Shown: positions 16,511 to 25,333, counted from the stretch's first letter. The stretch: DNA of 64,000 bases from AC-56 sp963798705 (GCA_963798705.1 CAWCTW010000005.1:744001-808000); one strand, 5' to 3'. The notes: generated by a model not told the origin, from the letters alone. Made by a program: numbers and translations.

Positions 16511-16691
16511 ACCCACGCTCAACGTACAGTCCCCGGAGAACCCGCTGGACGCGCTGACGGCCGCACCTGCCAACGTCTGCGGGGCACCCGCCACCGAAAT
16601 CGACCATCTGCTCTCGTTAGCCGCCGGTGGCACCGATTCGCTGGCCAACCTGCGGCCCTCGTGTGCCCGCTGCCATCGGGGTTGGCGCTGA
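16467..16691 (+). CDS. HNH-endonuclease-like domain, probably truncated
   Basis: The last 40 residues read CGAPATEIDHLLSLAAGGTD then SLANLRPSCARCHRGWR. This is the core of an HNH nuclease: Cys pair, DH, N and a second Cys pair. The first CxxC is incomplete and the TTG start at 16467 overlaps the preceding small gene, so the N-terminus is probably missing. HNH proteins are common in phage and island DNA. Confidence 0.5.
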   Translation: MAQKRPPPSASGRSRPTLNVQSPENPLDALTAAPANVCGAPATEIDHLLSLAAGGTDSLANLRPSCARCHRGWR

Positions 16692-16726
16692 TGTCCGCTT
16701 TCGATGGAAAGCGGCGCCGGACGCCC

Positions 16727-17071
16727 CTAATCCTGTTGCCCCTGGGTTCGATAGGTCACGACTTCAACGCGCTCCAGAGTGACCATCCCCTCGCGCACCA
16801 TCTCGTCGATGCGAGGCATGATCGCCTCGATTCGCTCGGCGGTGTCAGCGACCTCGATCACGATTGGCAAATCCTCGGAGAGCCGCAGGATGCGAGCGGT
16901 ATGTAGGTGCGAGGTCGCACCGAAGCCCTCAATACCCCGCAGCACCGTCGCGCCCGCCATGCCCTCCTGACGCAGCATCTCGACGATCGCCTGGTAGAGC
17001 GGCTTGCGACCGTGCTTATCGGACTCGCCGATGAAGATTCGAAGGAGCTTCCCCTCGCCCTCAAGCTTCAC
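16727..17071 (-). CDS. DUF190 protein
   Basis: 114 residues: KLLRIFIGESDKHGRKPLYQ, then EGMAGATVLRGIEGFG and LPIVIEVADTAERIEAIMP, the PII-like fold of DUF190. Its first codon overlaps the crcB stop by 4 bp. DUF190 genes are frequently paired with crcB, so it probably modulates or assists fluoride export. The mechanism is unknown. Confidence 0.9.
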   Translation of the reverse strand: MKLEGEGKLLRIFIGESDKHGRKPLYQAIVEMLRQEGMAGATVLRGIEGFGATSHLHTARILRLSEDLPIVIEVADTAERIEAIMPRIDEMVREGMVTLERVEVVTYRTQGQQD

Positions 17072-17439
17072 AGCGTCCTTCCGAGTGCGAGTCCGACGAA
17101 GGCGGCGAGCATTCCGAGTGCGACCATTCCGATGGAGTTCACCAAAGCGAGACCCACGGCACCGTCCTCGGCGATCTTGACGCTCTCGTAGGCGTAGGTC
17201 GAGAACGTGGTGAACGAGCCGAGATACCCGATCCCGAGGGCGATCCGCCAGTTGGGGTGTGGAAGCAGTCGCTCCGTGGTGTGCGCGACCAGCAGCCCGA
17301 GGAGGAACGCCCCGGCGATGTTGATCACAAGCGTTCCCCAGGGGAACTGGCCGTGGGCGAGGTCGCTGATCCGACCATCGAGCCAGTACCGGCTGACGGC
17401 CCCCGCCGCGCCGAACACGGCTATCAACCCATATGTCAC
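17068..17439 (-). CDS. crcB: Fluoride ion channel CrcB/Fluc
   Basis: 123 residues with four membrane helices. Family motifs: FGAAGAVSRYWLDG, GTLVINIAGAFLLGLL (the channel Asn) and GYLGSFTTFSTYAYES (the Phe-box/TFST region). It works as a dual-topology dimer exporting fluoride from the cytoplasm. GTG 17439 is the start, with GGAGG 6 nt upstream. A fluoride riboswitch precedes it, so expression should be induced by fluoride. Confidence 0.95.
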   Translation of the reverse strand: MTYGLIAVFGAAGAVSRYWLDGRISDLAHGQFPWGTLVINIAGAFLLGLLVAHTTERLLPHPNWRIALGIGYLGSFTTFSTYAYESVKIAEDGAVGLALVNSIGMVALGMLAAFVGLALGRTL

Positions 17440-17466
17440 TGGTGACCTCCTGCAGTCGTGGACATC

Positions 17467-17522
17467 GACGTAGAGGCCATCAGCGGCTGAGCCGCGGTTT
17501 GAGCGAGCCTCATCGCTCGGGG
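17467..17522 (-). promoter_or_regulatory. Fluoride riboswitch (crcB motif)
   Basis: Minus strand from 17520: GAGCGATGAGGCTCGCTC, then AAACCGCGGCTCAGCCGC, then TGATGGCCTCTACG. This reproduces the crcB motif: first hairpin with the GATG segment, second hairpin, and the TGATGGCCTCTAC pseudoknot strand pairing with GAGGC. It lies about 30 bp before the Shine-Dalgarno of crcB, so control of translation or transcription by fluoride is expected. Confidence 0.93.
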
Positions 17523-17640
17523 CGGAGGCTAGCAGTGGTAAATGGGCGGAGTGACCGCTGCTTGGAGGAAGCGTGCACCGACGGACGGCGCGCGCCGGTC
17601 AGTGGGACAGTGAGCGGGGGTGCGCAGCCAAGAAAACCGG

Positions 17641-18321
17641 CTAGCAGTACCCCTGGGCGCACGCCTTTTCCCCGTACTCGTTCAACACTGCATCACGAGC
17701 CGCGTCGGCGGCAGGCGTGTCCAAGTCGAGGATGTAGTCGGTGGCCACGTGGTCCTCGCACCCTTGCTCCTGCGCGGGGGATGCAGGGCTGTAGGAGCAG
17801 TAGGTCACCACGAGTGTGTCCTCGACCTGTATCGGGTCCAGGGACGAACCGCTTCCGCCTTCGGACTTGAAGCTCGGCTCCGGATGGAAGCTCCCGCCTG
17901 AGGACTCGGACTCGGAGCTTCCACCGCCAGCTTCCCCAGGCCAGCCACGAACGCAATGGCCAGGATTGCGAAGAACGACCCAAAGGCCCCCACCATGGCT
18001 CCACGGCCGCCCTCTAGCACGGCGAGCACCGGGATCCACACCATCCGTTTTGCCGTGCGTTTGTCGTCGGCGTTCATGCCGCGGGCTTCGCGAACGCCGA
18101 GCCAGACCCCGACGATCAAGCCGATGGCCGTGGCGGTGAAGATCGCGTAGACCGACCTTCAGCACGCTGACCCCGCGTGCCCACTCCTGGCCGCGCAGGT
18201 AATGCGCGACGAGTCCGGCGGCCTTGGCCTCCTCGATTTCGCGCTTTGCCTCACTGCCAGTCTGGCCGCGGCCGAACTTCCATCGCCGTCCGTTCATTCG
18301 CCGTCGCTCCGACTTCGTCAT
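17641..18321 (-). CDS. Membrane protein with secreted C-terminal domain, frameshifted
   Basis: Frame 1 from 18321: GSEAKREIEEAKAAGLVAHY. Near 18155 sense passes to a second frame with VYAIFTATAIGLIVGVWLGV and GSFFAILAIAFVAGLGKLAV (two membrane helices). Near 17930 it returns to frame 1 with SSESESSGGSFHPEPSF, then VEDTLVVTYCSYSPASP and an ending with Cys. Two indels are needed. It resembles DUF4190-type proteins with an extracellular tail. Function unknown. Confidence 0.45.
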   Translation of the reverse strand: MTKSERRRMNGRRWKFGRGQTGSEAKREIEEAKAAGLVAHYLRGQEWARGVSVLKVGLRDLHRHGHRLDRRGLARRSRSPRHERRRQTHGKTDGVDPGARRARGRPWSHGGGLWVVLRNPGHCVRGWPGEAGGGSSESESSGGSFHPEPSFKSEGGSGSSLDPIQVEDTLVVTYCSYSPASPAQEQGCEDHVATDYILDLDTPAADAARDAVLNEYGEKACAQGYC

Positions 18322-18639
18322 CCCATTCCTCCATAGCTAGCCCTGTACCTGGCAGTCCATCCCGCCAGGCTCCGCATGCCTGCGTCTGTGTGGCTCCCTG
18401 AGCGGATCGGCGATGAGGCCCTGGCACCCGAGGACTTCCGGTCTCCCTTAGCGGGTATGGCGCCTAGCGATGTAGGAGGCGAGAACGACCTGGAATCCAA
18501 AACGGGGTCGAAATCGACCGAAATCGCCGCTGTCCCAATCCGGGGCGGAAGTTGCCTTGCCGTGGCCGGGCGGGCTTACCTCCCGCCGCCGCTCGCGGGG
18601 TGTTTTGTCGCTGCCGCCTACATGACGCGGCGCTCCGTG

Positions 18640-18995
18640 GGGACGGCCGTGGGTACGGCGCCTCCCGTGTGGCAGACGTTGGCCCTCCATGTGGCAGCCG
18701 TGTGGCACGTTCTCGCGCCAGCGCCGCGAATCCCCTGCGAGTGAGTGCACCCCTTTGCACCCCTTTGCATGGCACCGAGAGGGGGGCTTTTGCAGGGAGG
18801 AAGTTGCACATTCACCCCTCTGCACCCCCTCTGGTGCCAGTCGGGGCGGCGAGATTTGAACTCGCGACCTTTCGGCCCCCAGCCGGGCAGCATGCGGTGT
18901 CGATGCGTCCCGGAGCGTCCCCAACGTCCCCATCGTCCCCGCGGGTGGACGATCTGGACGTATGGGACACAGCAGTCGGTACCAAAGTGGTACTC
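18640..18995 (-). repeat. tRNA-Pro 3'-end fragment with arm repeats on both sides (fragment 3)
   Basis: 18841-18884 (minus) matches the 3' half of tRNA-Pro(GGG) at 56.0 kb almost perfectly. Left side: GTGTGGCA-type repeats at 18668, 18690 and 18699, and TGCACCCCTT tandem copies at 18746-18770 with more at 18805-18830. Right side: CGTCCCC repeats at 18916-18941 and GTCGGTACCA..TGGTAC at 18975-18995. Arms on both sides resemble a full attP or a junction between two tandem elements. Confidence 0.6.
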
Positions 18996-19064
18996 ACCGG
19001 CCCCACAGCGCGCATGGAGGAGCGCGGCGGCTCTCGCTCTGCTCCGCGTTCCGGTTTGAGATCG

Positions 19065-20669
19065 CTACGGGTTGTCCCTGAACGGCACCCGATCCTGCTG
19101 GCACCTAGTCCCACTTGGCGGCAGCGTCCCCTTGATGAAGTAACGACTCTCGTAGCGGTTCACGCACGAGCTGGGATTGAGCAGGGCCGTGTGCCCGTAG
19201 CCGTCCATCGTCAGCAGGCGGGCGCGGGCGAGCTGCCGCGACATCGCCACCGCTCCGCGGTAGGGGGTGGCGGGATCGAAGGTGTTGCCGATTACCAGCA
19301 CCGGGCTGGCGGTGCGGCGGTCCCACGGTTCGGCATAGCGATGGGCGCTGCGAACCGGCCAGGTGGAGCAGGGCTCGTAGTCCCATGCCCAATACGGCCC
19401 GACGATTCCTGAGCGCCGCTGCGCGAAGGCATCGATCCCGGGGAAGGCGTTGGCCGGCGGGCTGGGCACCTCGCCGCAGGCGATCGCCAGCTCCTGCTCC
19501 TCGCCGGCGTAGAGGGCGGAAGCGGGGCGGCTTCCGGATGCCGTGGCCCGACGGGCGACGGCCGACGATCCCTGCTCCCACAGCCGCTCCAGGGTCTCGG
19601 CTCGATCCTTCCAGGTGGACGTGATGTAGAGGTCGCGGATCGTTCCCGAGAGCACCTGCGCGTAACTGGTGTGGCCGGCCGTCGCCTGGACTGGCAGTCG
19701 CGCCAGCAGCCGGGTGAACTTCTTCCGTGTCGCCTTCGGGCTACCGGCGGAGAACGCGCAGTGCGCGGTGTCCTCGCGCCCACATAGGTCGAGGAAGGCC
19801 TTGAGCGTTCTGGCCGTTGCCTCGTCGGCTCGGGATCGGAGCCCAAAGGGCAGGAAGCGCCCGCCGTTCCGTGCCCGCTGCGGATGCGACCAGGCGATGG
19901 GGTTGATATCGCCGTCGAGTGCCATCGCGCGAACGCGATCGGGGAACGTGTTCGCGTAAACGGCGCCGACCTGGGTGCCGTAGGACGTACCGAGGAAGTT
20001 GAGCCTGCGCTCGCCGATGAGCCGGCGCATCAGGTCGAGGTCGCGGACGGTGTCGGCGGTCGAGACGTACCTGAGAAGGCGGCCCTCGCGATGCTCACAA
20101 CGGGCACCGAAGCCGCGGTAGCGCTCGATCCAGGTCGTCATCTGGCCCCGCCCGAGCGGAAAGCCGTCGACGCTCCTCGTCGGCGATCCGGCGAAGAAGC
20201 TGTCCTCGGCGCGCTTGCTGGCGAAGCACTGGACCGCGGTGCTGTCGCCTACCCCGCGCGGGTCCCAGCTCACGATGTCAAACCGGGCGCGCACCGCGAC
20301 CGGGTACCCGTCGATGACCCTGGGGAGGAAGACCTTGCCCGGCACGCCGGGTCCCCCGGGTTCATAGAACAGAGTGCCGACGCGGCGCGCCGGGTCGGCC
20401 GCCCGATGCCTGATCAAGGCGAGGTGGATCTTGTCCCCGCGCGGGTGGCGGTAATCGAGCGGAACCCGACGGACCGTGGTGCACTGGAAGCCCTGTTGGG
20501 AGGTGTCGGCACACGGCTGCCAGGTGAGCTTCGGGACCGAGATCGCGGAAACGTTCGCCGGGGCGAGGCCGGCGGTCGCAGCAAGCGCGACGGCGAGCGC
20601 GAGGCGGCGCCCGGACCGGATCGCGGACCGACCGCGGTTCACATCCTTATGACGGCGCCTCGCCACCAT
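19065..20669 (-). CDS. Secreted alpha/beta-hydrolase, tripeptidyl-aminopeptidase type
   Basis: 534 residues from ATG 20669, preceded by AGGGAGGGG. Signal peptide: basic start, then LALAVALAATAGLAPANVSA. Nucleophile elbow LNFLGTSYGTQVGAVYANT, preceded by LFYEPGGPGVPGK (oxyanion region). C-terminal TAP-like domain with SPVLVIGNTFDPATPYRGA (Asp) and DGYGHTALLN (His). Such enzymes remove N-terminal tripeptides or hydrolyse esters outside the cell. No signs of decay. Confidence 0.85.
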   Translation of the reverse strand: MVARRRHKDVNRGRSAIRSGRRLALAVALAATAGLAPANVSAISVPKLTWQPCADTSQQGFQCTTVRRVPLDYRHPRGDKIHLALIRHRAADPARRVGTLFYEPGGPGVPGKVFLPRVIDGYPVAVRARFDIVSWDPRGVGDSTAVQCFASKRAEDSFFAGSPTRSVDGFPLGRGQMTTWIERYRGFGARCEHREGRLLRYVSTADTVRDLDLMRRLIGERRLNFLGTSYGTQVGAVYANTFPDRVRAMALDGDINPIAWSHPQRARNGGRFLPFGLRSRADEATARTLKAFLDLCGREDTAHCAFSAGSPKATRKKFTRLLARLPVQATAGHTSYAQVLSGTIRDLYITSTWKDRAETLERLWEQGSSAVARRATASGSRPASALYAGEEQELAIACGEVPSPPANAFPGIDAFAQRRSGIVGPYWAWDYEPCSTWPVRSAHRYAEPWDRRTASPVLVIGNTFDPATPYRGAVAMSRQLARARLLTMDGYGHTALLNPSSCVNRYESRYFIKGTLPPSGTRCQQDRVPFRDNP

Positions 20670-21325
20670 CGGGGGACCCCTCCCTGGTGCGGCATCGGGT
20701 ACGGCGAGCCTGCACTGCACCGACCCGCATGGGGAGGCGAAACTACCACGCGAGCGGTCGACCTCCAAGCGCGGAGGCGACTCGGCTTCGTCCTGCACAT
20801 GCCTCGGAGGCCACGACCCGATACCACCAGTCGGGGGCCAACTCCCGGCTGCTTGCCTTGATTCGTTACGACGCGCGAACAGTCGATGCATACGGAGCCG
20901 CTCACCGATCGGGCAGCGTCACCACGTCGAGATCGGTGAGACCGCGGTCGCGAAACCTGCCGCGAACCGAGCGATCGATGGGCACCGGAGGCACCGGGGG
21001 CGGGGCGGCGTCGGCGTCGATCAGCGCTTGGAGTGATGGGACGCGACCGTAAGCGACATGGCGGCGGCGGAGGCCGCACTTGACGCAATGGATCCGGCGG
21101 ACACGCCAGGAGCCCGCGCCTCGATCGACCGCTGCGAGGTCAGGGCGGAGCTGAAGTTGAGCTGAGGCGGCGCGATCGAACTGAGAGCGCCGGGATCGCG
21201 CTTGGGGACCCCGTTCGGCCCCGCACAGGTGACTGCGAGACGAGGCGAGGACCTCGTGATCCGATGCGGCCCCCGCCGTGCATTCCGTTGCCGCAGCGGC
21301 GCCGCATGATCGTCGGGCGGCACCT
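20670..21325. other. Intergenic stretch, no firmly supported gene
   Basis: 656 bp between two minus-strand genes. A minus-strand frame ending at 20902 contains IHCVKCGLRRRHVAYGRVPS and RGRFRDRGLTDLDVVTLPDR. That could be a degenerate zinc-ribbon protein tail, but there is no start signal and no recognised family. No RNA structure was noticed. Confidence 0.35.
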
Positions 21326-22663
21326 TCAGGGAACTGCCGCGAACAGGTGCCGCTCGTCGGGGATTCCCCTGAGGTGTTTCGCACCTTGATCGACGAATTC
21401 AATCCCCGACCCGGCAACGAGATCCTTGACGGTGCTCGAAACCAGCACCTCACCCGGGGCGGCGAGGGCGCCGACGCGTGCTGCGACGTGGACCGCTATG
21501 CCGCCGACGTCCTCTTCCATCAGCTCGACCTCGCCGCAGTGCAGGCCGATGCGCACCTCCAGGCCAAGCGAGCGTGCCGCTTCCGCGATCGCCCATCCGC
21601 AGCGGATCGCCCGCGCCGGGCCGTCGAATGTGGCGAGGTAGCCGTCTCCCAGCGTCTTTACCTCGCGTCCGCGGCACCGCGTCAGCTCTCGCCGCACCGC
21701 TGCGTGATGCGCGGCAAGTAGCTCGCGCCAGCGCGCGTCCCCGAGCTCGGCGGCCCGCTCCGTCGAGCCGACGATGTCCGTGAACATCACCGTCGCCAGC
21801 ACCCGGTCGGGCTCGGGCACCGAGCGGGCGCCGGTCAGGAACTCTTCGATCTCGCCGAGCACGGCCTCCGCGTCGCCTGCCCACGGCAGGTGGTCGATCC
21901 CGGGCAGCTCGACATACCGAGCCCCCGGGATCTGCGCCGCGAGCTCCTTGCCGGCGCGGCGGTTGACGACCCTGTCGCCGCGTCGGTGGAGAACGAGCGT
22001 CGGTACTTGGATCGTGGGCAGGATGTCGCGCACATCGATATCCAGGAACATCTCGAAGATCTGCTGGACCATCGCGGGGCTTGCGGCCGAGCGCTCCATC
22101 CGCGCGGTGAACTCCACCGCCTCGGGATCGTCCGCGATGCTCGGGGCGAAGAGCTCCACCATCCCCTCGGCCTCTCGCCCCCAGTGGGGAACGATGAACT
22201 CGGCGGCGGATTCGCGAAGCGCCTCGGCGGGCGAGGCCCAGGGATAGTCGGGTGCCTCGGTGGTGCGCCCCATGGCGCCGTGAAGCACCAGGGCGGTGAC
22301 GCGATCGGGCTGGGAGGCGGCGAACAGGACGCTCATCGGCCCGCCCTCGGAGATCCCGAAGAGAGCCGCCCGCTCGGACCCCGCGGCGTCCATCACCGCG
22401 CGGACGTCGTCGACCCGCTCCTCGAGGGTGGGGACCTCGGCCACGGGGTCGGACAGCCCCGTGCCCCGCTTGTCGAAGAGGATCAGGCGCGAGAACGAGC
22501 CGATCCGCTCGAAGAAGCGGGCGAACTGCGGCGACTCCCACTGCAGCTCGAGATGGGTGGTGAAGCCGAGGACCAGGACGAGATCGATTGGCCCCTCGCC
22601 GACCACCTGGTAGGCGATCGAGGTGTCGCCGGCCTTCGCGTAATATGTCGCCGGGGCACTCAT
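21326..22663 (-). CDS. Alpha/beta-hydrolase fused to a class III nucleotide cyclase
   Basis: 445 residues from ATG 22663. Residues 1-265 are an alpha/beta hydrolase with nucleophile elbow FGISEGGPMSVL, RLILFDKRGTGLSDP and a late LPGIDHLPWAGD histidine. Residues about 275-445 are a class III adenylate/guanylate cyclase domain: TVMFTDIVGSTERAAELGD (metal Asp) and VKTLGDGYLATFDGPARAI. This fusion is common in actinobacteria and probably couples a ligand-binding hydrolase fold to cAMP synthesis. No Shine-Dalgarno is visible. Confidence 0.88.
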   Translation of the reverse strand: MSAPATYYAKAGDTSIAYQVVGEGPIDLVLVLGFTTHLELQWESPQFARFFERIGSFSRLILFDKRGTGLSDPVAEVPTLEERVDDVRAVMDAAGSERAALFGISEGGPMSVLFAASQPDRVTALVLHGAMGRTTEAPDYPWASPAEALRESAAEFIVPHWGREAEGMVELFAPSIADDPEAVEFTARMERSAASPAMVQQIFEMFLDIDVRDILPTIQVPTLVLHRRGDRVVNRRAGKELAAQIPGARYVELPGIDHLPWAGDAEAVLGEIEEFLTGARSVPEPDRVLATVMFTDIVGSTERAAELGDARWRELLAAHHAAVRRELTRCRGREVKTLGDGYLATFDGPARAIRCGWAIAEAARSLGLEVRIGLHCGEVELMEEDVGGIAVHVAARVGALAAPGEVLVSSTVKDLVAGSGIEFVDQGAKHLRGIPDERHLFAAVP

Positions 22664-22869
22664 AGGTATTCGCCAGGTGTCCACGCTACTGCGGGCGCCG
22701 ATTGCTATGCCCGGCGAGGCGATCGCGTAGCCCACGCCGGCAGGCATGCGCCGCCTCGCGACCAGCGCGGCATCAAGCGCCACGATCCCGACATCCGGGC
22801 GTTCGAGCGCCGGTAGGCCGGGCACAATCGGTTGGAATCCGGCTTCGTGAGCGGATTCCAGGGCACCGC

Positions 22870-23010
22870 TAGTCCGCTTTGGAAGCGGGCTTCTGGATAG
22901 TCGAGGCGGCCGATTTCGAACCGGCAAGCTTTCGGGACCCCACCGGGCAACAATAGGTGTAGGTGCCTCCCTGAGCGTCCCCAGCGTCCCCGCGCCGGGA
23001 CGATCTGAGG
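22870..23010 (-). repeat. Diverged tRNA-Pro 3'-end fragment with hairpin and arm repeats (fragment 4)
   Basis: 22901-22950 (minus) is a degenerate tRNA-Pro 3' half: the GGTGGGGTCCC anticodon side and GGTTCGAAATC T-loop remain. A GAAGCCCGCTTCC hairpin lies immediately downstream (22870-22895), as in fragments 2 and 5. GCGTCCCC repeats follow on the right at 22975-22998. It is more diverged than the copies at 18.8 and 25.5 kb, so probably older. Confidence 0.5.
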
Positions 23011-23071
23011 CATCGGAGGTAGGAGGCCGCGACGCGGGAGGGCTAGCCGTCCGGGCCCGGGAGTCGCGGCC

Positions 23072-23859
23072 TCAACGACGAAGCCGGATCGCGTTCGCGT
23101 CCGCTCTGATGATTTCGTCGGCACGGGCGATCAGGGCCTCGATGTCGTCGTGCTCGGCGTGGATGTAGCGGCCGCTCAATCGGTCGGCGCGCCCGGAGGC
23201 GAGCACTCGGACGAGTCGCGGGGCGAGCTCGGGCGGCGTCCACGGAGCATCATCGCCGAGCTCCTCGGTCATCGCGCTTCGCACGAGGCCGGGACTGATC
23301 GTGAATACCGAGACTCCATGTTGCTCAAGCTGGGCGGCAAGGATCTCGCCGAAGCGATAGAGCGCCGCCTTGCTCGGACCGTAGGCAGTCCCGCCGACAT
23401 TGCCCGGCGTCACCGGAAGGTAGCCGCCGCCGCTGCCGACGTTGACGATCCGTCCGCGTGCGCGTTCGACCATCGGGCCCAGGACTGCGCGGGAGCACAG
23501 ATAAGCGCCGAGGAGATTGATCTCGAACACTCGCCACCAGTCCTCGGGGCGCTCCTCCCAGATCGGCGGCGCGTCCGACGGGCTCGCGATACCGGCGTTG
23601 TTTACCAGCAGGTCGATCGGCCCGAGTTCGCGCTGGGTCTCCTCGACCGTCCGCCCCACCGATGGCTCGTCGGAGACGTCGACGGTCGAGCGCAAGGCCA
23701 CCGATCTCCTTCGCCACCAGCCTCGACCTGCTCGCAGGTCCGTGCGGCGACCGCGACCCGCATTCCCGCATCCGCCAGCTCGTGGGCGATGTTCGCGCCG
23801 ATCCCGCGCCCGCCGCCGGTGACGAGCGCGATCTGACCCGAGAGCTCATCCTTCGCCAC
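23072..23859 (-). CDS. Short-chain dehydrogenase/reductase, frameshifted
   Basis: From GTG 23859: SGQIALVTGGGRGIGANIAH (the TGxxxGxG NAD(P)-binding motif). Sense then crosses two frames near 23720 and 23705 (LVAKEIGG) and continues from about 23700 with TVDVSDEPSVG, IDLLVNNAGIASP, IVNVGSGGGY and the catalytic TAYGPSKAALYRFGE (Tyr-x3-Lys). The length, about 262 residues, is normal for a classical SDR if the two one-base shifts are repaired. Substrate unknown. Confidence 0.65.
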
Positions 23860-23894
23860 GGCGCGGAGGATAGACAGCGCTCGCCGACCTATCG

Positions 23895-24000
23895 CTCCGG
23901 CGCCAACGGACAACGGCCGACCGCCCCGCGCATATGTCTCCGAGGCCACGGGAGCCATTCCCTCGGATTCCTCGGTATCTCCGGATATTCGAGCACCGGT
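23895..24000. repeat. Dispersed repeat, copy C
   Basis: Contains GCCCCGCGCATATGTCTCCG, GGCCACGGGAGCCATTCCCT and CGGATTCCTCGGTATCTCCG. Its left part matches copy A, its right part copy B. Confidence 0.6.
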
Positions 24001-24340
24001 GTGGCCTCCAGGGACCCGGAAGAACTCAGGAGAGCTTCGGCGCATCCCGAGCGTGCTCGGCGTCGTCGACGTCTGCCTCCGGCGGCCGGCGGCTCAAGGA
24101 GGTGACCGGCACGTGGCGTTCCGGTGGTCGCGGACTTAGCAGCGCCCGGCTGCCGGTCACTGAACCTCAGTCTCAGCCCATCAAAGCGCGAGAGTGCGCG
24201 CGATCGACGGGTGAGTTCTCCCGCACTGCCTCACATCGGCGACTCCAAGGGCAGTGTCCGTCCGCCGATCGCCTCGCCCGCCGCACCCGCTCGGTGATTG
24301 CCCGTGCGCGCACATGGTTGCAGGGAGATCAGGATCGGCG
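24001..24340. other. Intergenic stretch with nothing recognised
   Basis: About 340 bp of high-GC sequence after the repeat. No convincing open frame, RNA or strong hairpin was seen. Confidence 0.45.
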
Positions 24341-24862
24341 CTAATCGTCTCCGAGTCGTGGCTCCTCCGGCTCGGTCACCGAATGGTCCCTCTCCCAGCC
24401 TTCGTTTTCGAGCTTGACGTGCTCGATCGCGACCGCACTGGCGTTCGCATCGAGATCGGGGAGCATCTGGTACTCGGACACCCAGCAGCGGAAGATCTTG
24501 TAGGCGAGCACGAGCTGACCGGCCTCGTTGTAGAGCTCGAGGGTGATGTCCTTACGGAAGTCCTGGAGCGAGACCTCCGTCCCCAATGCCCTACCGAGGG
24601 CCCAGACCTTGTTCGCCCAGCGCTCGAACTCGGCGTCGTGGGTGACGCCGCGCTCGAGCGTGATCGGCTCATACTCGGTGCGGCCCGGAGACTTGTGGCT
24701 CGAGCTTGGATCCCCGCCCTCGCGGTGCCTGACGACCTCCGTCGTCCGCCTCAGGGCGCTGACTCTGCTCACGCCAGCCACATAGCGTCCATCCCATTTG
24801 ACCCGGAACTTGAAGTTCTTGTACGGGTCCAAGCGCTGGGGATTGACGGTGAACTCGGTCAT
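24341..24862 (-). CDS. Contractile-tail tube protein, T4 gp19-like
   Basis: 173 residues. It starts MTEFTVNPQRLDPYKNFKFR followed by VKWDGRYVAGVSRVSALRR, then TEYEPITLERGVTHDAEFER and ITLELYNEAGQLVLAYKIFR. These are the hallmarks of the phage T4 gp19/PVC tube family (PF06841-type), the inner tube of contractile tails and extracellular contractile injection systems. No sheath, baseplate, spike or ATPase gene is nearby, so it is orphaned. The gene itself looks intact. Confidence 0.85.
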   Translation of the reverse strand: MTEFTVNPQRLDPYKNFKFRVKWDGRYVAGVSRVSALRRTTEVVRHREGGDPSSSHKSPGRTEYEPITLERGVTHDAEFERWANKVWALGRALGTEVSLQDFRKDITLELYNEAGQLVLAYKIFRCWVSEYQMLPDLDANASAVAIEHVKLENEGWERDHSVTEPEEPRLGDD

Positions 24863-24952
24863 TGGCGTTGTTCGGGGAAGGGTGCGCGACCGTCCCAGAG
24901 CGGAATCGGGGTGTCAAGCGCTGCAATGGATATCCCGCCACTTTTCTCCCGG

Positions 24953-25333
24953 CTACGCGCTTGGGTGTGGCCGGACTCGTTTCACGCGCACGACTCGTCG
25001 AGCGGCGCGGCTTTCGGCGTGGCGGGTGGGCTGCTCGACGGACTCCGCCAGGTTGCTGTTCAGCCACTCCGCATCGGAGGCGCCAGTGCCTTCCCAGAAA
25101 GGTCGGCAAAAAGGCTTGTCCGCGGGCGCGCCAGCAACCTCGAGTTAAACCCCGAGATCCTTCCAACGCGGTGTGATCTCCGTCGTCGATCCTTCCTGGG
25201 CCGCGCGCTGTCGCAGGTGAAGATAGGCGGGGAAGAACGGATGGATCGGCTGGTTGCGGAGCTCCTCAACCGCGCCACGCACCGAGTCGACCTTGAGGAC
25301 AAACGTGCGTCCATCTTCCATGGACGCAAGCAT
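24953..25333 (-). pseudogene. Unknown protein interrupted by an in-frame stop
   Basis: From 25333 the minus strand reads MLASMEDGRTFVLKVDSVRG and, after VEELRNQPIHPFFPAYLHLR, runs to a TAA at 25145. In the same frame it continues with LEVAGAPADKPFCRPFWEG and ASDAEWLNSNLAESVEQPT to a stop at 24953. Both halves look like protein. It may be one gene of about 126 codons with a nonsense mutation, or a 62-residue protein followed by a fortuitous frame. No family recognised. Confidence 0.35.

Noticed and set aside
18448..18933. Protein-coding frames containing RVQISPPRL and similar strings (also near 2.7, 11.5, 25.6 kb)
   Set aside because: These are translations of the tRNA-Pro 3' end and recur only because the tRNA fragment recurs.
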